From Spirogloea muscicola (taxonomy: Eukaryota > Streptophyta > Zygnematophyceae > Spirogloeales > Spirogloeaceae): a stretch of DNA of 39,640 nt. The notes beneath the pieces are model-generated. The model saw only the letters and a program-made list of their open reading frames with translations. It did not search any database and was not told where the DNA came from. Both the position numbers and the translations under genes were made by a program. Position 1 is the stretch's first letter. Each line of letters opens with the position of its first letter. Location of the stretch: the NCBI GenBank assembly GCA_009602725.1, contig WELB01000388.1, positions 1 to 39,640 of the forward strand, read 5' to 3'. Below are positions 16,679 through 27,123 of this stretch, one piece after another.

Positions 16679-19600
16679 ATGCCTGGCGACGAGCGCTTCC
16701 TGGCGCTCATTGTGCGAGACCTGTCGCGCGGCGACTCCTTTCGCGCGGCCTGCTCGCCGTCGCCGGACCTCGGCGAGGGCTTCCTGGACGTGCCCGTGGC
16801 GCGCCTGGAGCCGCGGCCCGCGCTGCCGTCGGACCGCGCCGTCCAGTCCTCCGCCGTGGAGGAGCAAGCCGCGACCGTCGAGCGCTACCTGCGCCAATTC
16901 GGGTGGCAGGGCCTGGACGCCGAGAAAGCCATCTTGGAGGTCGGGGCTGTCCTTCGAAGCTAGTCGCGTAGGGACCGTCCCTGTGAACGTCACGACGCAG
17001 ATGCGGTGGTTGCGAAGCCACTGTCCTGACGAGACTGGGACAGCCTACTCACGCGGAGGCTTGACATCCTGTGCATGGCAGGTGCTGCTCAAGGTGGCGG
17101 CTGCTGTGGACCTCAAGAATGAGTGGCGCTATTGGAGCACGTACGATGAGCCTGACTTCGGGCCAGGGCCACCTCGCCAATATATGCTTTTTCATGACTG
17201 AAGCCGCAGAGACATTCACCTTGGAGGATCCCACACAAGGTAGATTGACATTTCCTCTTGAAGTTTCCACCTTGTGCTCCTTGTGGGTGACAGACAGAGA
17301 GTGTGGCTGAGTAGCTGGTGTTGGAGCTGCTATTGACGCTTTCCAGTCGATCACTACACCTCGCTGGCATGCCTACTTGAATATGCAGCAGATGGACTCT
17401 GCATGCATAGCTTGTCATAGTCTTCTCATCGCAATTGTCAAGCAGTAGACTGATCTGTGACGTTCTGCGGTACTACTTCATGCAATCCATTGTAGAGCTT
17501 AGACTAGAAATTTTGTTGCTCATGAATTATTGTATGCATGCAATTGAGACTTTATCAGGTCCTGTAGCTGGCCAAAACTCGTTCCCAGGACATTACTGAC
17601 ATGATCTGCCTGTGACAGATTGGAAGTGGCTAAGCCCCCAGCAAGCACTTGATGCTCTCCTACACAAGGACGTGGCAGTGAAAGTTGGGCCGTTGACAAT
17701 GCATGTCTTCTCGCCACACTACCGCAGCGGACAAGTTTTTAATGCCATGTGTCCATTTCCGGCTCAGGTATGAGCTCTCCTGTTCTTTCTCATGCACAGC
17801 ACACTACTGGTATCTCATGCACAGCACATTACTGGCAGGTTGCAATCGTTTGATTTATGGTCATTCTGGCACTTAGCGTGCCTGATATGGATTTTTGATT
17901 GTCCTGATAGTTTGCTGGTTACCCTGATGGTGGTAGAAGCTTGACAGTAGCTCGCAACTATCAGTTGCAGAAGGTTTGAGAGCAGAAGCTGCAAAAGCAT
18001 GGATATCCATCAGAAGTTGCAAAGGCAGGCCTAGGGGATTTGTCTAGCAGCCATACACAATGATCTTATTTCTAAGTGAATAATTCCAAGGCAGTGCAAG
18101 AAAGTTACAACCATTGGAGCAGTACCTTGCAGAACGGTTGGTACGAATAGCTAAAATTTGATTACGTCTGCTCTTGCAGGTGTACCCCCCTGGCTATCAT
18201 ATTCTTCCAATGCAGACGTTGACGTTGAAGCCGTTCACAAAGACCAATCTTGTAGTCTTTGATGGATTCTACAACAGTTGTGAATCAGAACAACTGTGCT
18301 TGGGTGAATGTTTACTGGTTGATCCTGGAGCTAGTTTGGGCTCTTCTCAGAAGCAGGTCAGGAGGGCAGCAGCTGCAGAAAAGGCAGGGTGATCTTGGTT
18401 GATGTTGATCTATTGCATGGTTTGGCTAGGCCCTTTACGTGTGCCTTGCACAGACCTTGCTTGATCCAGTAAAGCTTACATTGTGTCTCCCTTCTGCTAA
18501 GTGTTGCATGATGTGCTTGTCTTGTCGCTACTTTCGATCAGAATGAGATAGTCTGATGCTGTGCACCTCACTCCTTGTCGTCCATAATGCAGAGCAGCTA
18601 GAATATATCGTGTCAGCCTTACCACACAAGCTCCTGGTCTTTCTCAGCCACCACCATCGAGACCATGTCCAAGGTGACTACAGCAGCTCTTGTGTCAAAT
18701 CTATCCTGGTCATTGTGTTCAGATACTGGCAACCTAAAGTATGTATTTCCACGAAAATGTGTTGTCATTTCTGCTGATACCCAACTATTCCTCATTCGAA
18801 TGATGGAGGTGCTGTGTTGCGACTCTTCTTACAGTTGCAAAACTTCCCTCTTTCTGAATGGCCTTTGGGTGATGCGTGCAGGCTTAGATGTAGTAGCCAA
18901 GAGTAACCCGAAGGCAATTTTAATTGCACATGAAGCTACCTTACTCCGCTTAGGAGAAAGTAAGTCACAGCTGTAAAACTCCTGGTTGATGTGGCTACAC
19001 AGTACAGCATGCACAGGTCCACCCTCTTGGGCCTGCTTACATATTCAGGCCCAGGATAAATCAGGTACTGCTATTTTGGCATCCTTCTGCTGAGAAACTT
19101 CCCAGCTGTGCAGATGGTATACACCTACAGAAGTGGGCAGTCAAGGGTGGGGAAGAGATACTAGTTGGAAATGAAAGAATGGTAGTCATCGAAGCACCAG
19201 TGACTTTTGACCTTCCTCCCGACATTTTTCATCAGCTTGTCCCTCAGAGGAGTTTGTCCTTGTTCTCAAGCACTTTGAGCCAATGAGGATGGCAAGTAGT
19301 CAGGTGCAGTCCAAGGTATGATTCGTATTTGTCTCGTAGCAAGAGGCAGTGGGCCCTATCCCAGATGAAGATTGCCTCTGAAGTATGCAAGATCTGCATG
19401 CAGGGCCACACAGAGGGCCACCTTGCGCTCTTCAATCCTTCAACAAGAACATTGATTGCTGGTGATCACTGTGTTGGGTAAGCTTTTGTAGACTCATGTA
19501 GAGCATCTGTTGAGCAGATCAATCGTGGTGCATGCCACCTGTAGCTTGGCAAGCTTAAGAAAGCTCGAGGTACCTGACAGGAAATTTGAGCATCTGAAAG

Positions 19601-20770
19601 AGCATATGCATGATCTGGCAGGCAAGGGAGCGCTGTTCTTGATAGCTCCTCGGGGGGTGACATGCAGGTCAGCATCACTTAGTCCCCTACTCAGGGGATG
19701 AAGTTGTCTCTCTCCCTTCTTATGGTCAGCATGGCGCGCTTTGAATGTCTCCAAGCGCTCAGTGATTACAATGCAAGAAGCTACTGGAAAATCAAATGGA
19801 AAGGAAGCATCGCAATAAGTAGTATCTAGCAAGCATCAGAAGGACAGCTGTGATGACCTTTTCTTTTTGACAATTGCACTTATGCAGGATTACTTTGACA
19901 CTACACACAGATTCATTGCACTGAAGCCCACCTTTTTGTTACCAATGCACGGTCGCCCAGTATACCAACCAGAGAAGATGCTGCGGTCATACCTCTGGTA
20001 TGCCACTGTCCTGATTGTTGTTGCTGCTCTAAAAGTTCTTGGTTGGGCAAGTATGTTCAACCAAATGCTAAATTACCTTCTAGACTGCCTAGTTCGGCAG
20101 AAATTGCCATTTGAAGATGACCGAATGAGCTGTACGTCTGCTTGTCCTGAGCTGCTGCGGAGATTGTGAGTGATCTTGAGAATGTGTGGGTGTAGGCATA
20201 GAGAGCAGCGGGAGGAGAAGATACTAAGAGCGATTGAGGAAGGCGCCTCAACAGCATATCAAGTTGTATCCGCCGCTTATAGCGACACGCCACCTGACTT
20301 GTGGCCATATGCTTTGAGCAATGCAATGCTTCACGTCCGCAGGTTATCTGAAGCGCAGAAATTACCCACGGTAGGACCTTCGCTCTCCTCATATCATGAC
20401 CTAAGCGAGCCGCAGTATACAGTCGGCAACTAGTTGTGATGCTAGCCTGGGCTCCTGGACAGTAATTGCTGTCTGTCCATTCAACTATGTAATGATGTTA
20501 TTAGCATCACTTGAACATGGTCTGACATCAGTGGCCCGGTTTGTCTGCTCTGGTCAGGACTTCTCGCTGAGAACCTGTGGAAGGTCCTGCGGTGTCGCAT
20601 TTTACATCTGCTGTTTGCCTGCTACAGCAAGAGCATACGTGTCCCTGGCTGCTGCCAAGTCTTCCAGGATCCTCTTCTCAAGGCCTTGGGCGACCGTCAC
20701 TGCTGCAGCTGGATTAGCTATAGGTGCTACAGCTACATTTGCAATCTTGAAATCCAGATACCGTTCATGA
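16679..20770 (+). CDS. LACTB2-like metallo-beta-lactamase-fold hydrolase, plant type
   Basis: Exons: 16679-16939, 17082-17239, 17619-17767, 18180-18356, 18598-18673, 18882-18959, 19114-19199, 19404-19477, a doubtful 19668-19702, then 19888-19997, 20196-20370 and 20558-20770, about 529 codons. The layout follows plant LACTB2-like proteins: an N-terminal Nudix-like half, then a metallo-beta-lactamase half. The zinc motif HHHRDH lies at about residues 266-271, followed by NPKAILIAHEATL, GHTEGHLALFNPSTRTLIAGD, HCVG, DYFDTTHRFIALKP, LLPMHGRPVYQP and NAMLHVRRLSEAQKLP. A C-terminal hydrophobic segment (WATVTAAAGLAIGATATFAI) followed by basic KSRYRS looks like a tail anchor. Exon 2 breaks frame at a T5 run (17188-17192); removing one T gives QYMLFMTEAAETFTLEDP in frame. 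The exon joining HCVG to DYF also needs one base fewer. These may be sequencing errors. The substrate is unknown; human LACTB2 is an endoribonuclease. Confidence 0.9.
17788..17837. repeat. 25-bp tandem duplication in an intron
   Basis: Two adjacent 25-bp units (17788-17812 and 17813-17837) share TCTCATGCACAGCACA and ACTGG and differ at two positions. They lie in the intron after the exon ending at 17767. Confidence 0.9.
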
Positions 20771-21366
20771 GTACTGGCTGTCGTTGATACTGACTGATGG
20801 GAGTCCTCGTGTGCTAAGGATGCGTTTGTGGAAATGTAGCTACGTGCCCAGCTTCCACAGAAGGGAAGCTGCTGCACACATCAAGAGTCCGAGAGAAGGT
20901 GTCTCCCCCTTCCGGGAAGTGTTCTGGAAAATGTTTGTCGCCAGCAATGAGGCCTATACAAGCAAGCAAAACGGAGTACCCCACACGCACTTAATGACAC
21001 CACTTGGACATCGAACCAGAAATGTGCAGGCCATAGAATCTGTGCAGCTGTCAAAGCAGAGTGCAGAAGAGACAGAAAAGAGTGGGAATTTAGGCGCAAA
21101 GAAAGCAATAGTCACCCATTACGGGTGACTGCCTGTAACAATTTAGGCACGCAAGCAATGGTCCTGAATGAATGCGATGTGCAAGAGGTCCAGTGTACTG
21201 CAGGATGCTACAGAGCGAGCAAGCCCTCAACACGACCACTTCAGGATGGCGCCAGCAAACTGGAGGCTGGTACAGCGAGCAGCTGCGATCAGACGACTAT
21301 GTCAACATATCTGCTGCGAGGCAGCACCCGCGGCAAAAACTTATTCAAGGCTACTTCCAGGAGGCG

Positions 21367-21405
21367 GTGGCTGTTGAAAGGCCAGCCCAAAAGGACTGGA
21401 CTGGG
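21367..21405 (-). repeat. Two-hairpin repeat, partial copy H4
   Basis: The minus strand reads CCAGTCCAGTCCTTTTGGGC followed by TGGCCTTTCAACAGCCACC, so the lead and first hairpin are present with a weakened stem. The second half is absent or diverged. Confidence 0.6.
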
Positions 21406-21570
21406 ATGAGAGCGTGAAGCACTTGGCAAAATTATTGTCGACAGGAAACAGCCACGCGGGAATCACTAAGAAGGCGCCTCTTAATGTAAACCTTCTCCAT
21501 TTGGGAGCGTTAGGTGGTGGCCAATCGTTTGACTGAGTGATTGCGCTAGTGTGTTTGGGCTTCCCCTTTG

Positions 21571-21606
21571 ACCCTGTCCACTCCTTTTGGGCCGGCCTTT
21601 CTCAGG
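21571..21606 (+). repeat. Two-hairpin repeat, partial copy H5
   Basis: ACCCTGTCCACTCCTTTTGG followed by GCCGGCCTTTCTCAGG matches the lead and first stem of the family. It is followed by LINE-like tail sequence on the opposite strand. Confidence 0.6.
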
Positions 21607-21639
21607 AATCGCTTGGCTACGCTTGGGAAGGAGGGCTGG

Positions 21640-21800
21640 CTGAGGTCGGGGGCCAGCCTGAGGGGTGAGGGAAGGCACGCGGCGCGCATGCACTGAAAAG
21701 AAATTTGCTCGCCCATGGAGAAGAGGGGCTGAAAGGGAGGCCATAACAAGCCAAGTTATTGTTCACGCAAAAGCTAGTCCAAAGATTGGGGCTACATCGA
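21640..21800 (-). mobile_element. LINE 3'-tail fragment
   Basis: On the minus strand this carries the common tail features (a GCGCGCCGCGTGCC-like block near 21680 and a CCTCCCTTTCA-like stretch near 21740) without ORF2 sequence. It is heavily truncated. Confidence 0.55.
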
Positions 21801-21879
21801 GCGAAGCCCTATGCCAAAAGGGGGAATGAGTGTGTATTAAGATATGGAGGGCCTGTGTGGCCAAGTACAAAGGCAAGCA

Positions 21880-22335
21880 CATTGACAAATGTACGTCACC
21901 TGCTGCTAAGCTGACCCGCTCAGTAACCACGAGTCAGCACATAGAGGTCGCTAACTGATGCCCGAAAACCGGAAGGCAATTGACAAGCTCTCGAGCTACC
22001 AGCTAAGGCTCGACAAGCTTTCTGATGCGACGCATGAGCCTGAGCTCGCTGCAGACAAGCTGACACTCGACGTCGCTAAAATGACAAGTAGGCTGCCGGC
22101 ATGCCCATCTGAGCTGGAAGCATATCCTCACGTCGAGCATATCTCAAACTTGCAATATTCTCCAGTAGGGTATGGAAGCGAGGACCCATGCAGCCGAAAG
22201 TGTCAATTGCCGCCGGTAGGAGGTGATTGCTGCGGAGGTAGTCAGAGTAGTGTCGGAGCTTTCTCTGCTTTGCACCTCCCACTGCGTGGCCAGCAATGTG
22301 CGTCGAAGCGGAACTCTTGTATGAAAATGCTATAA
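21880..22335 (-). mobile_element. 5'-truncated LINE of the STHIAGH subfamily
   Basis: The minus strand encodes SASTHIAGHAVGGAKQRKLR and LLPAAIDTFGCMGPRF, matching the LINE at 23190-24190, then decays to the 3' end with the complement of GACCCGCTCAGTAACCACG (about 21914-21932). A hairpin repeat (H6) joins its 5' breakpoint at about 22335-22340. Confidence 0.8.
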
Positions 22336-22339
22336 AGAA

Positions 22340-22398
22340 TGGCACTCCCAATGAGGGCAAGGGCTGTGAAAAGCCAGCCCGGAAAAAGTTGACAAAAG
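22340..22398 (-). repeat. Two-hairpin repeat, copy H6, at a LINE 5' breakpoint
   Basis: The minus strand reads CCGGGCTGGCTTTTCACAGC then CCTTGCCCTCATTGGGAG, forming two successive small hairpins. It lies directly 5' of the truncated LINE 22335-21880 in the same orientation, with GCTATAAAGAA at the join. The same join motif occurs beside H9. Confidence 0.75.
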
Positions 22399-22502
22399 CT
22401 CGAAGGGGCCGAAAATTGCTTAGCAGCTACGAAGGGGCCTGAAGAAGCTATGTCAGAACGGGGAGAGGATGGAGGGGGGGGTAAAAGGCGGGGTAAAAAC
22501 AA

Positions 22503-22630
22503 CAGCGCTTCCAAATTGACTGGTGGCTGTGAGAGGCCAGCCCAAAAGCATGGACAAGGTCGGGAGGAAGAAAAATCGCCCATTGAGGATAGGGGCTGGA
22601 AATGCCAGCCCATAAAGAATGTACGAGAAG
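22503..22630 (-). repeat. Two-hairpin repeats H7 and H8 in tandem
   Basis: Read on the minus strand, H8 (22630-22566) has TATGGGCTGGCATTTCCAGC and CCCTATCCTCAATGGGCGA. It is followed by H7 (22560-22503) with CTTTTGGGCTGGCCTCTCAC and AGCCACCAGTCAATTTGG. The two copies belong to the two different second-half subfamilies yet sit head to tail. Confidence 0.8.
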
Positions 22631-22689
22631 GGGGCCAGGGAAAGCGCTAAGTAAACCAAGCACACATAGAAACAAAGCAGCTACGAATC

Positions 22690-23150
22690 ACTCAGTAACC
22701 CCTGCTAAGTAGCCGCAGATCAGAGGTGCTAGGCTCCTGGAAGTGGGTCCCATGGCCAGAGCCAGAGGCAGCAGCGAGGGCTCTGCCGGCACGAAGGTGC
22801 AGCGCGCGGGCCATGGACCTCTGCAGCGAGACGGCCAGGCGCATACGATACACTTGCGCCAGTGACCAAGCTGCAGGAAAGTCCACCGGCTCCCCATGGA
22901 AGCGACGGGCGATGGTATGGCGGGCGAGCTGGGTGAGCAGCTCGAGCCACTGAGCGCCCAGCGCCCCATGGGAGTCTTTTGCCAACGGGAAGAACTCGTC
23001 TTCCCGCGGATGGTCGGCGTACTTGAGCTCTTTAGCCCGCGGCGCAGGCGACCGGGAGGGGCCGGATGTAAAGGTAACAGAGCGGGACCATTCCGCCCCC
23101 AAGGATTTCATGAAGGAAAGGGTGGCCAGATTAAGCGAACACACTGTGCT
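22690..23150 (-). mobile_element. 5'-truncated LINE of the DHP subfamily
   Basis: On the minus strand a 150-codon open frame encodes YADHPREDEFFPLAKDSHG, ARRFHGEPVDFP, LQRSMARALHLRAGRALAAA and ends LRLLSRGY before a stop, the same C-terminus as the LINEs ending at 16305 and 25541. It is one of the less decayed remnants but lacks the reverse transcriptase. Confidence 0.85.
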
Positions 23151-23180
23151 GGCAAAAGCTAGTGCAAAACGGAACGAGAC

Positions 23181-24190
23181 CGTGTGTTAGAAAGAAATGT
23201 AGGCCAAATGGCCAGGTACAAAGGCAAGCACATGTAAAGATCTACATAACCTAGAGCAGATTGACCCGCTCAATAACCACGGGTCAAAACATAAAGGTCA
23301 CTACTCGATGCATGAATGCTAGATGCCAGGAACGGAGCCCTTCTGCCACCTACTAGAGCTCGCCCAGCTTTCTGGTGCAAGGCACTAGCCTGAGCACGCT
23401 GCAAACAGGCCGAAACTCGTCGTCGCAAGAGCGACAGATATGCAGCTGGCAAGCCCATCTCAGCCGGAAACACATCTGCACGTCGAGTGTAGCCTAGATT
23501 GGCAATGTTTTGAAGCAGTGTGGAAGCGAGGACCCAGACAGCCAGACAGCCAAAGATGTCGATTGCAGCTGGCAGGAGTTGATCGCATTGGGGGTAAGCG
23601 GAGTAATGCCGCAGTTTTCTTTGCTCTGCTCCGCCCACTGCGTGCCCAGCAATGTGTGTCGATGCTGGGCATTTATATGCCTCCGTAACATCAACGTCGA
23701 CCAGGGCCCGTGGTCCTCCACCAGGTTGCACGCCCACAATGTCAAGTGTGCGGCGATGATGACGTCCCTGGGCGTCCGTGGTGATAGGCATGATATTGTT
23801 GACTTCCACGACCGCACGGTAGCCGGCGTCGCGCATCAAGCCCGCCAGGGCATCGCGAAGGAGGTTGTGAATGCCCACCACTTCTGGTCCAGTGGGGCAT
23901 CTCAGCATGTGAGTGGCGAGCACAGCACCATCTGCACGGAAGCCGCACTCGCACTGGCGCACCCCAATCAGGCAATTAGGTGGGAGGCCGAGGAAGAGTT
24001 GAAAACGGAAGCGATCGGGAGCTCGCCAGAACGCGAGGGCGCCACTGAGGCGGAGTTCCGATGGCCATCGGGGAGGCGTCCGCCCACTCCTGGCAGAGCT
24101 CCCCAGCCTTGGGGACTCTCAGTTGGCAGTGGCCATTTTGACCAGGAGTGTGGCACAGCGGCCGTGCCTACCTCCTGCTCACGGTCCCAC
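23181..24190 (-). mobile_element. 5'-truncated LINE with Cys/His C-terminal domain
   Basis: On the minus strand a 230-codon frame (23962-23270) encodes a CECGF...THMLRC zinc-knuckle-like motif, HNLLRDALAGLMRDAGYRAV, RRTLDIVGVQPGGGPRALVD, VDVTEAYKC, then STHIAGHAVGGAEQRKLRHY and ends LYVLTRGY. This is the C-terminal domain following the reverse transcriptase in LINE ORF2 proteins. Upstream, in other frames, the piece extends to about 24190. Its last 178 bp are about 97% identical to 39463-39640. Confidence 0.88.
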
Positions 24191-25660
24191 CGTCGGTGAG
24201 CTTGGATACTATCTATGCATCCATTGATGTTAAGCTTCAGCAATGCTTTGCTGATCTGATTGCTCACCCACTCCTAGAGCAGTCTCCAGCAGCACTGGTG
24301 CAATGTACGCTGCCCATACGCCACGGTGGGCTTGGTTGTCGCCCCTTGGTCCGCTTGTGCAGACCAGCGTACCTTGGCTGCTGGGCTTAGGGTTTTAGGG
24401 ACGAAGCCACTTGATGGCTCAAGTGGCTTCGTCCATATCTGGACGATTCCTCCTTAAGCAACAACGTGTATTGGCGCCTCACATCAGTAACGTGGTTCAG
24501 GGGAAGTCTGCCTTTCCAAGTGACTCTCAAAGCATGCCAACAGGACCTCTTCGCCGCACACCCGCCTCTGGTGTATGAGCCTTAGTTTTGCTGCCTGGGC
24601 TGACGTTTTTGATGTCAAGGCTCAATTGCGGTTTGCCGTGCTGCAGACGAGCAACCACTGGAGCATCTCCGGAGTCTCCTCCAAGGGGATGCTCGAGGCC
24701 AGGCTCGGCTCCTATCTGTTTCGTCTCTGGGAGCGTCTGAGTGGCTCCGCGCTTTGCCTTTGCATGCGGGCTTGCGGATGGAAAATGCTTAGTTTTGCGA
24801 TGCTATGCGCCGCCGCCTTGGCTTACCATCCCGGTGCTTGGCAGGGGTGACCTAATGTGAATATGGGCTTATTGAGCATGATGCATTGCTCATGGGTGAC
24901 CACATGCTCAGGTGTGCCAGAGGCAGTGAGCGCACGGGCTCCCACAACCCCCTACGTGACGCCATGTATGGCATCGTCAAGGAGGCGGGATATCAAGTGG
25001 CGTTGGAGAGCACCGGGGTGATGCCCGTCCAACTCCGCAACGGGGTCTCTCAGACGAGGCGTGTCGATCTGGTTGGCGTCCCATGGGAGCTGGCAAGCGG
25101 CTCCTCATGGACGTCGTCCTAACTGACAGCTTCCGGACGAAGGGCCCCAGTGCTTCTGAGACCGGCTATGCCGTGAAGGTGGCCAAACAGAATAAGTTGC
25201 ACAAGTACAAGGACCACCCGGCGGGTGATACCTTTTACCCCCTGGCCGTGGACATCCATAAGTATTACGGGGGTCGGTGGTCCTCGTTGCTTTCGCTGCT
25301 GGCCTCTCAAGCTGACCAGCGGCACCGGGAAGAGGGTGCAGCCCTTCCCGGTGGCTCGGTGCCTTTGGGTCTTGTTTCCTGCTACCGACTGCGTCTATTC
25401 ATGTGCCTACAGCGGTCCCAGGCGATTGCTTTGCAAAGCCGGGCTGGTCGCACCCTTGCAGCAGCCTCTGGTTTGCGCAGCGGGGTTACTCTTCCTCCCC
25501 TCAGCTCATCTGACTTCCTACTGCTGACACGGGGGCATTGAGGGCGCCCTGTCTGCCTAGCCTTTGGCTCCGTCATGAACACCTGTATGCATCTGGCTGG
25601 CAGTCTACAGCCGATTCTATAATATCAGCAGCCGCATGCTTCCTGGCACATACTTCTCCT
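24190..25660 (+). mobile_element. LINE ORF2 C-terminal half (degenerate) with 3' UTR
   Basis: This is the longest LINE piece in the window. It starts in the thumb/post-RT region (QCTLPIRHGGLGCRPLVRLC, RPAYLGCWA) and continues through shifted frames with GDHMLRCARGS, HNPLRDAMYGIVKEAGYQVA, RRVDLVGVP, GKRLLMDVVLTDSFRTKG, DHPAGDTFYPLAVDIHKYYG, LQRSQAIALQSRAGRTLAAA and the terminus FLLLTRGH before a stop at 25541. Several stops and frameshifts show that it is inactive. A perfect 16-bp-stem hairpin interrupts it at 24399-24434. The tail stops just before the GC-rich leader of the next gene. Confidence 0.9.
24399..24434. repeat. Perfect 16-bp inverted repeat with 4-nt loop
   Basis: GGACGAAGCCACTTGA (24399-24414) is followed by TGGC and then by its exact reverse complement (24419-24434). 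It lies in a decayed LINE ORF2 and encodes no recognisable motif there. Confidence 0.9.
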
Positions 25661-25878
25661 GGCAGCGTCTTCTTCCGGAGACGTAGTGGACAACGGGGGG
25701 GTTGTCCATACGTCTGCCCACCAGCAGCCGGGGTGGAAATGCGACGCCGTACAGAATGCCCATCAGACGCTTGCGACTGCTGACACTTGAAGAGCCCAAA
25801 AGCTTCGCTCAGCTTCGCCACGCCACCGCCACCCGCGCCGCGCGCGCGGCGGCGACGGCGGCGGCGGGAGAGGCCGCT

Positions 25879-27123
25879 ATGGAGTCGCCGGAGGACCGCA
25901 TGAGGCACCTCGTGGCGCGGGACCCCGCCGCGCCGTACCGCCCGCCGTCGCTGGCCGCCGGCGGCGCTCCCGACCGCTGCCCGCGCTGCGCTGCGCCTCT
26001 CGGCGCCAAGCCCGGGGTCCGCTNACGTAGCTCCTCTTATGCCGTGGTGGCTTTGATGGGAATATATCGCGAGACGAGGTTCATTAGGCTCGCCCGGCTC
26101 GCCCTTGAGCTGCAGCAACTTGCCTATGCCTGCCTCACGCTGTTGAGGCCTTGGTGCTCGTGCACTGTCTGCAGGCAGGTGCCGACTGGACCATTGCACC
26201 CTTCCTGCGAGACAGCCTCGCCATGGCGCGTTCCTTCCCCGTCGCCTCGCCACCTTCCTGTCACAGCTTGATACTCGATTACGGCTGCAACAGGCTCAAA
26301 TTGTTCCTGTCTGACTAGTGTCTAGCTCCTCACTTGAGACGTCATCCTAATGCTTTGCTACGGTATAGCTTCGCCTCCTCCCGTGCTCTTTTTTGCATCA
26401 GGATGATTCTTTGCTCGTGCACTCTCAGTGTGGCACCAGGCAAGTGTCACCTCGAAGCAGGAAGTAGCAGGTAGTGCGGTCCCTCACAAGTTTCTCTGTT
26501 GCGCATTTATACCCCACCAGCTTGACTAATCAAGGTGGCCTGAGGGCTGCATTTAATGGGCTGTTGTGCTGTCTGCGCACTATCAAGCAGGTGGGCACTG
26601 CCTTGGGAGGCACCATCAGTGGTTTCTACGCATTCAACAATGGTAGGTGCTGATTAAGGTGGAAAGTCTCACTTTAGTCAAAGAAATGGTGTAAGGCTGT
26701 CATGAGGACTTGACATTGTGGAAGTTGGTTGTCATGCTGTTGAGCTTGGTGTCAAGTTTACAATCTCCTTATCAGAACGGCTGTAGTTCCTTTCTGCAGT
26801 GATGTACCCATTAGCCAAGAGACTTCCAGGTCGAGTTGGCATGCAGTACCTGATTGGGGTGAGTAGAGCTCATGAGTGCTTTGATTTCAGTCAGCTCAGT
26901 GAGAGGTATAGAGTAGCTCCTGGCATAACAAATGTTGAGTTGTTCAGTTGTGGTGCATGGCTAATTGCTGATGCCTTGACTGGAGGCGACCGTGTACTCA
27001 CGACGAAGCCTGACTTATGAGCAACTAGTAACGTGTGCGATGCAGATTCCACCTGTTGCCCTGGCATCCGTCACTTGTGCAGGCATTACAGGTCTGGTGG
27101 CTCCTGAGCACAGAGTGAAGTAA
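25879..27123 (+). CDS. Small conserved-looking membrane protein, family unknown
   Basis: Exon 1 starts at ATG 25879 (MESPEDRMRHLVARDPAAPY) and contains a CPRCAAPLGAKPG knuckle that could bind metal. Its 3' end is lost near the N at 26024. Three further exons fit in phase: 26521-26642 (LTNQGGLRAAFNGLLCCLRT, then GTALGGTISGFYAFNN), 26800-26858 (VMYPLAKRLPGRVGMQYLIG) and 27046-27123 (IPPVALASVTCAGITGLVAP, then EHRVK and stop). The product would be roughly 145-160 aa. The Gly-rich hydrophobic stretches suggest two or three membrane segments, as in small organellar membrane proteins; I cannot name the family. A missing exon between 26024 and 26521 is possible. A LINE tail ends about 220 bp upstream. 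Confidence 0.7.

Larger units (their letters stand above)
20771..21640. other. Intergenic region with hairpin repeats
   Basis: No gene recognised. It holds the 3' flank of the LACTB2-like gene and then a mixture of repeats, including hairpin copies H4 and H5. The open frames at 20784-21128 and 21125-21409 have no recognisable motif. Confidence 0.4.

Noticed and set aside
23270-23962. Host zinc-finger gene
   Set aside because: The Cys/His motif, the following RRTLDIVGVQPGG region and the LTRGY terminus are shared with the other LINE copies here, so it is the ORF2 C-terminal domain.
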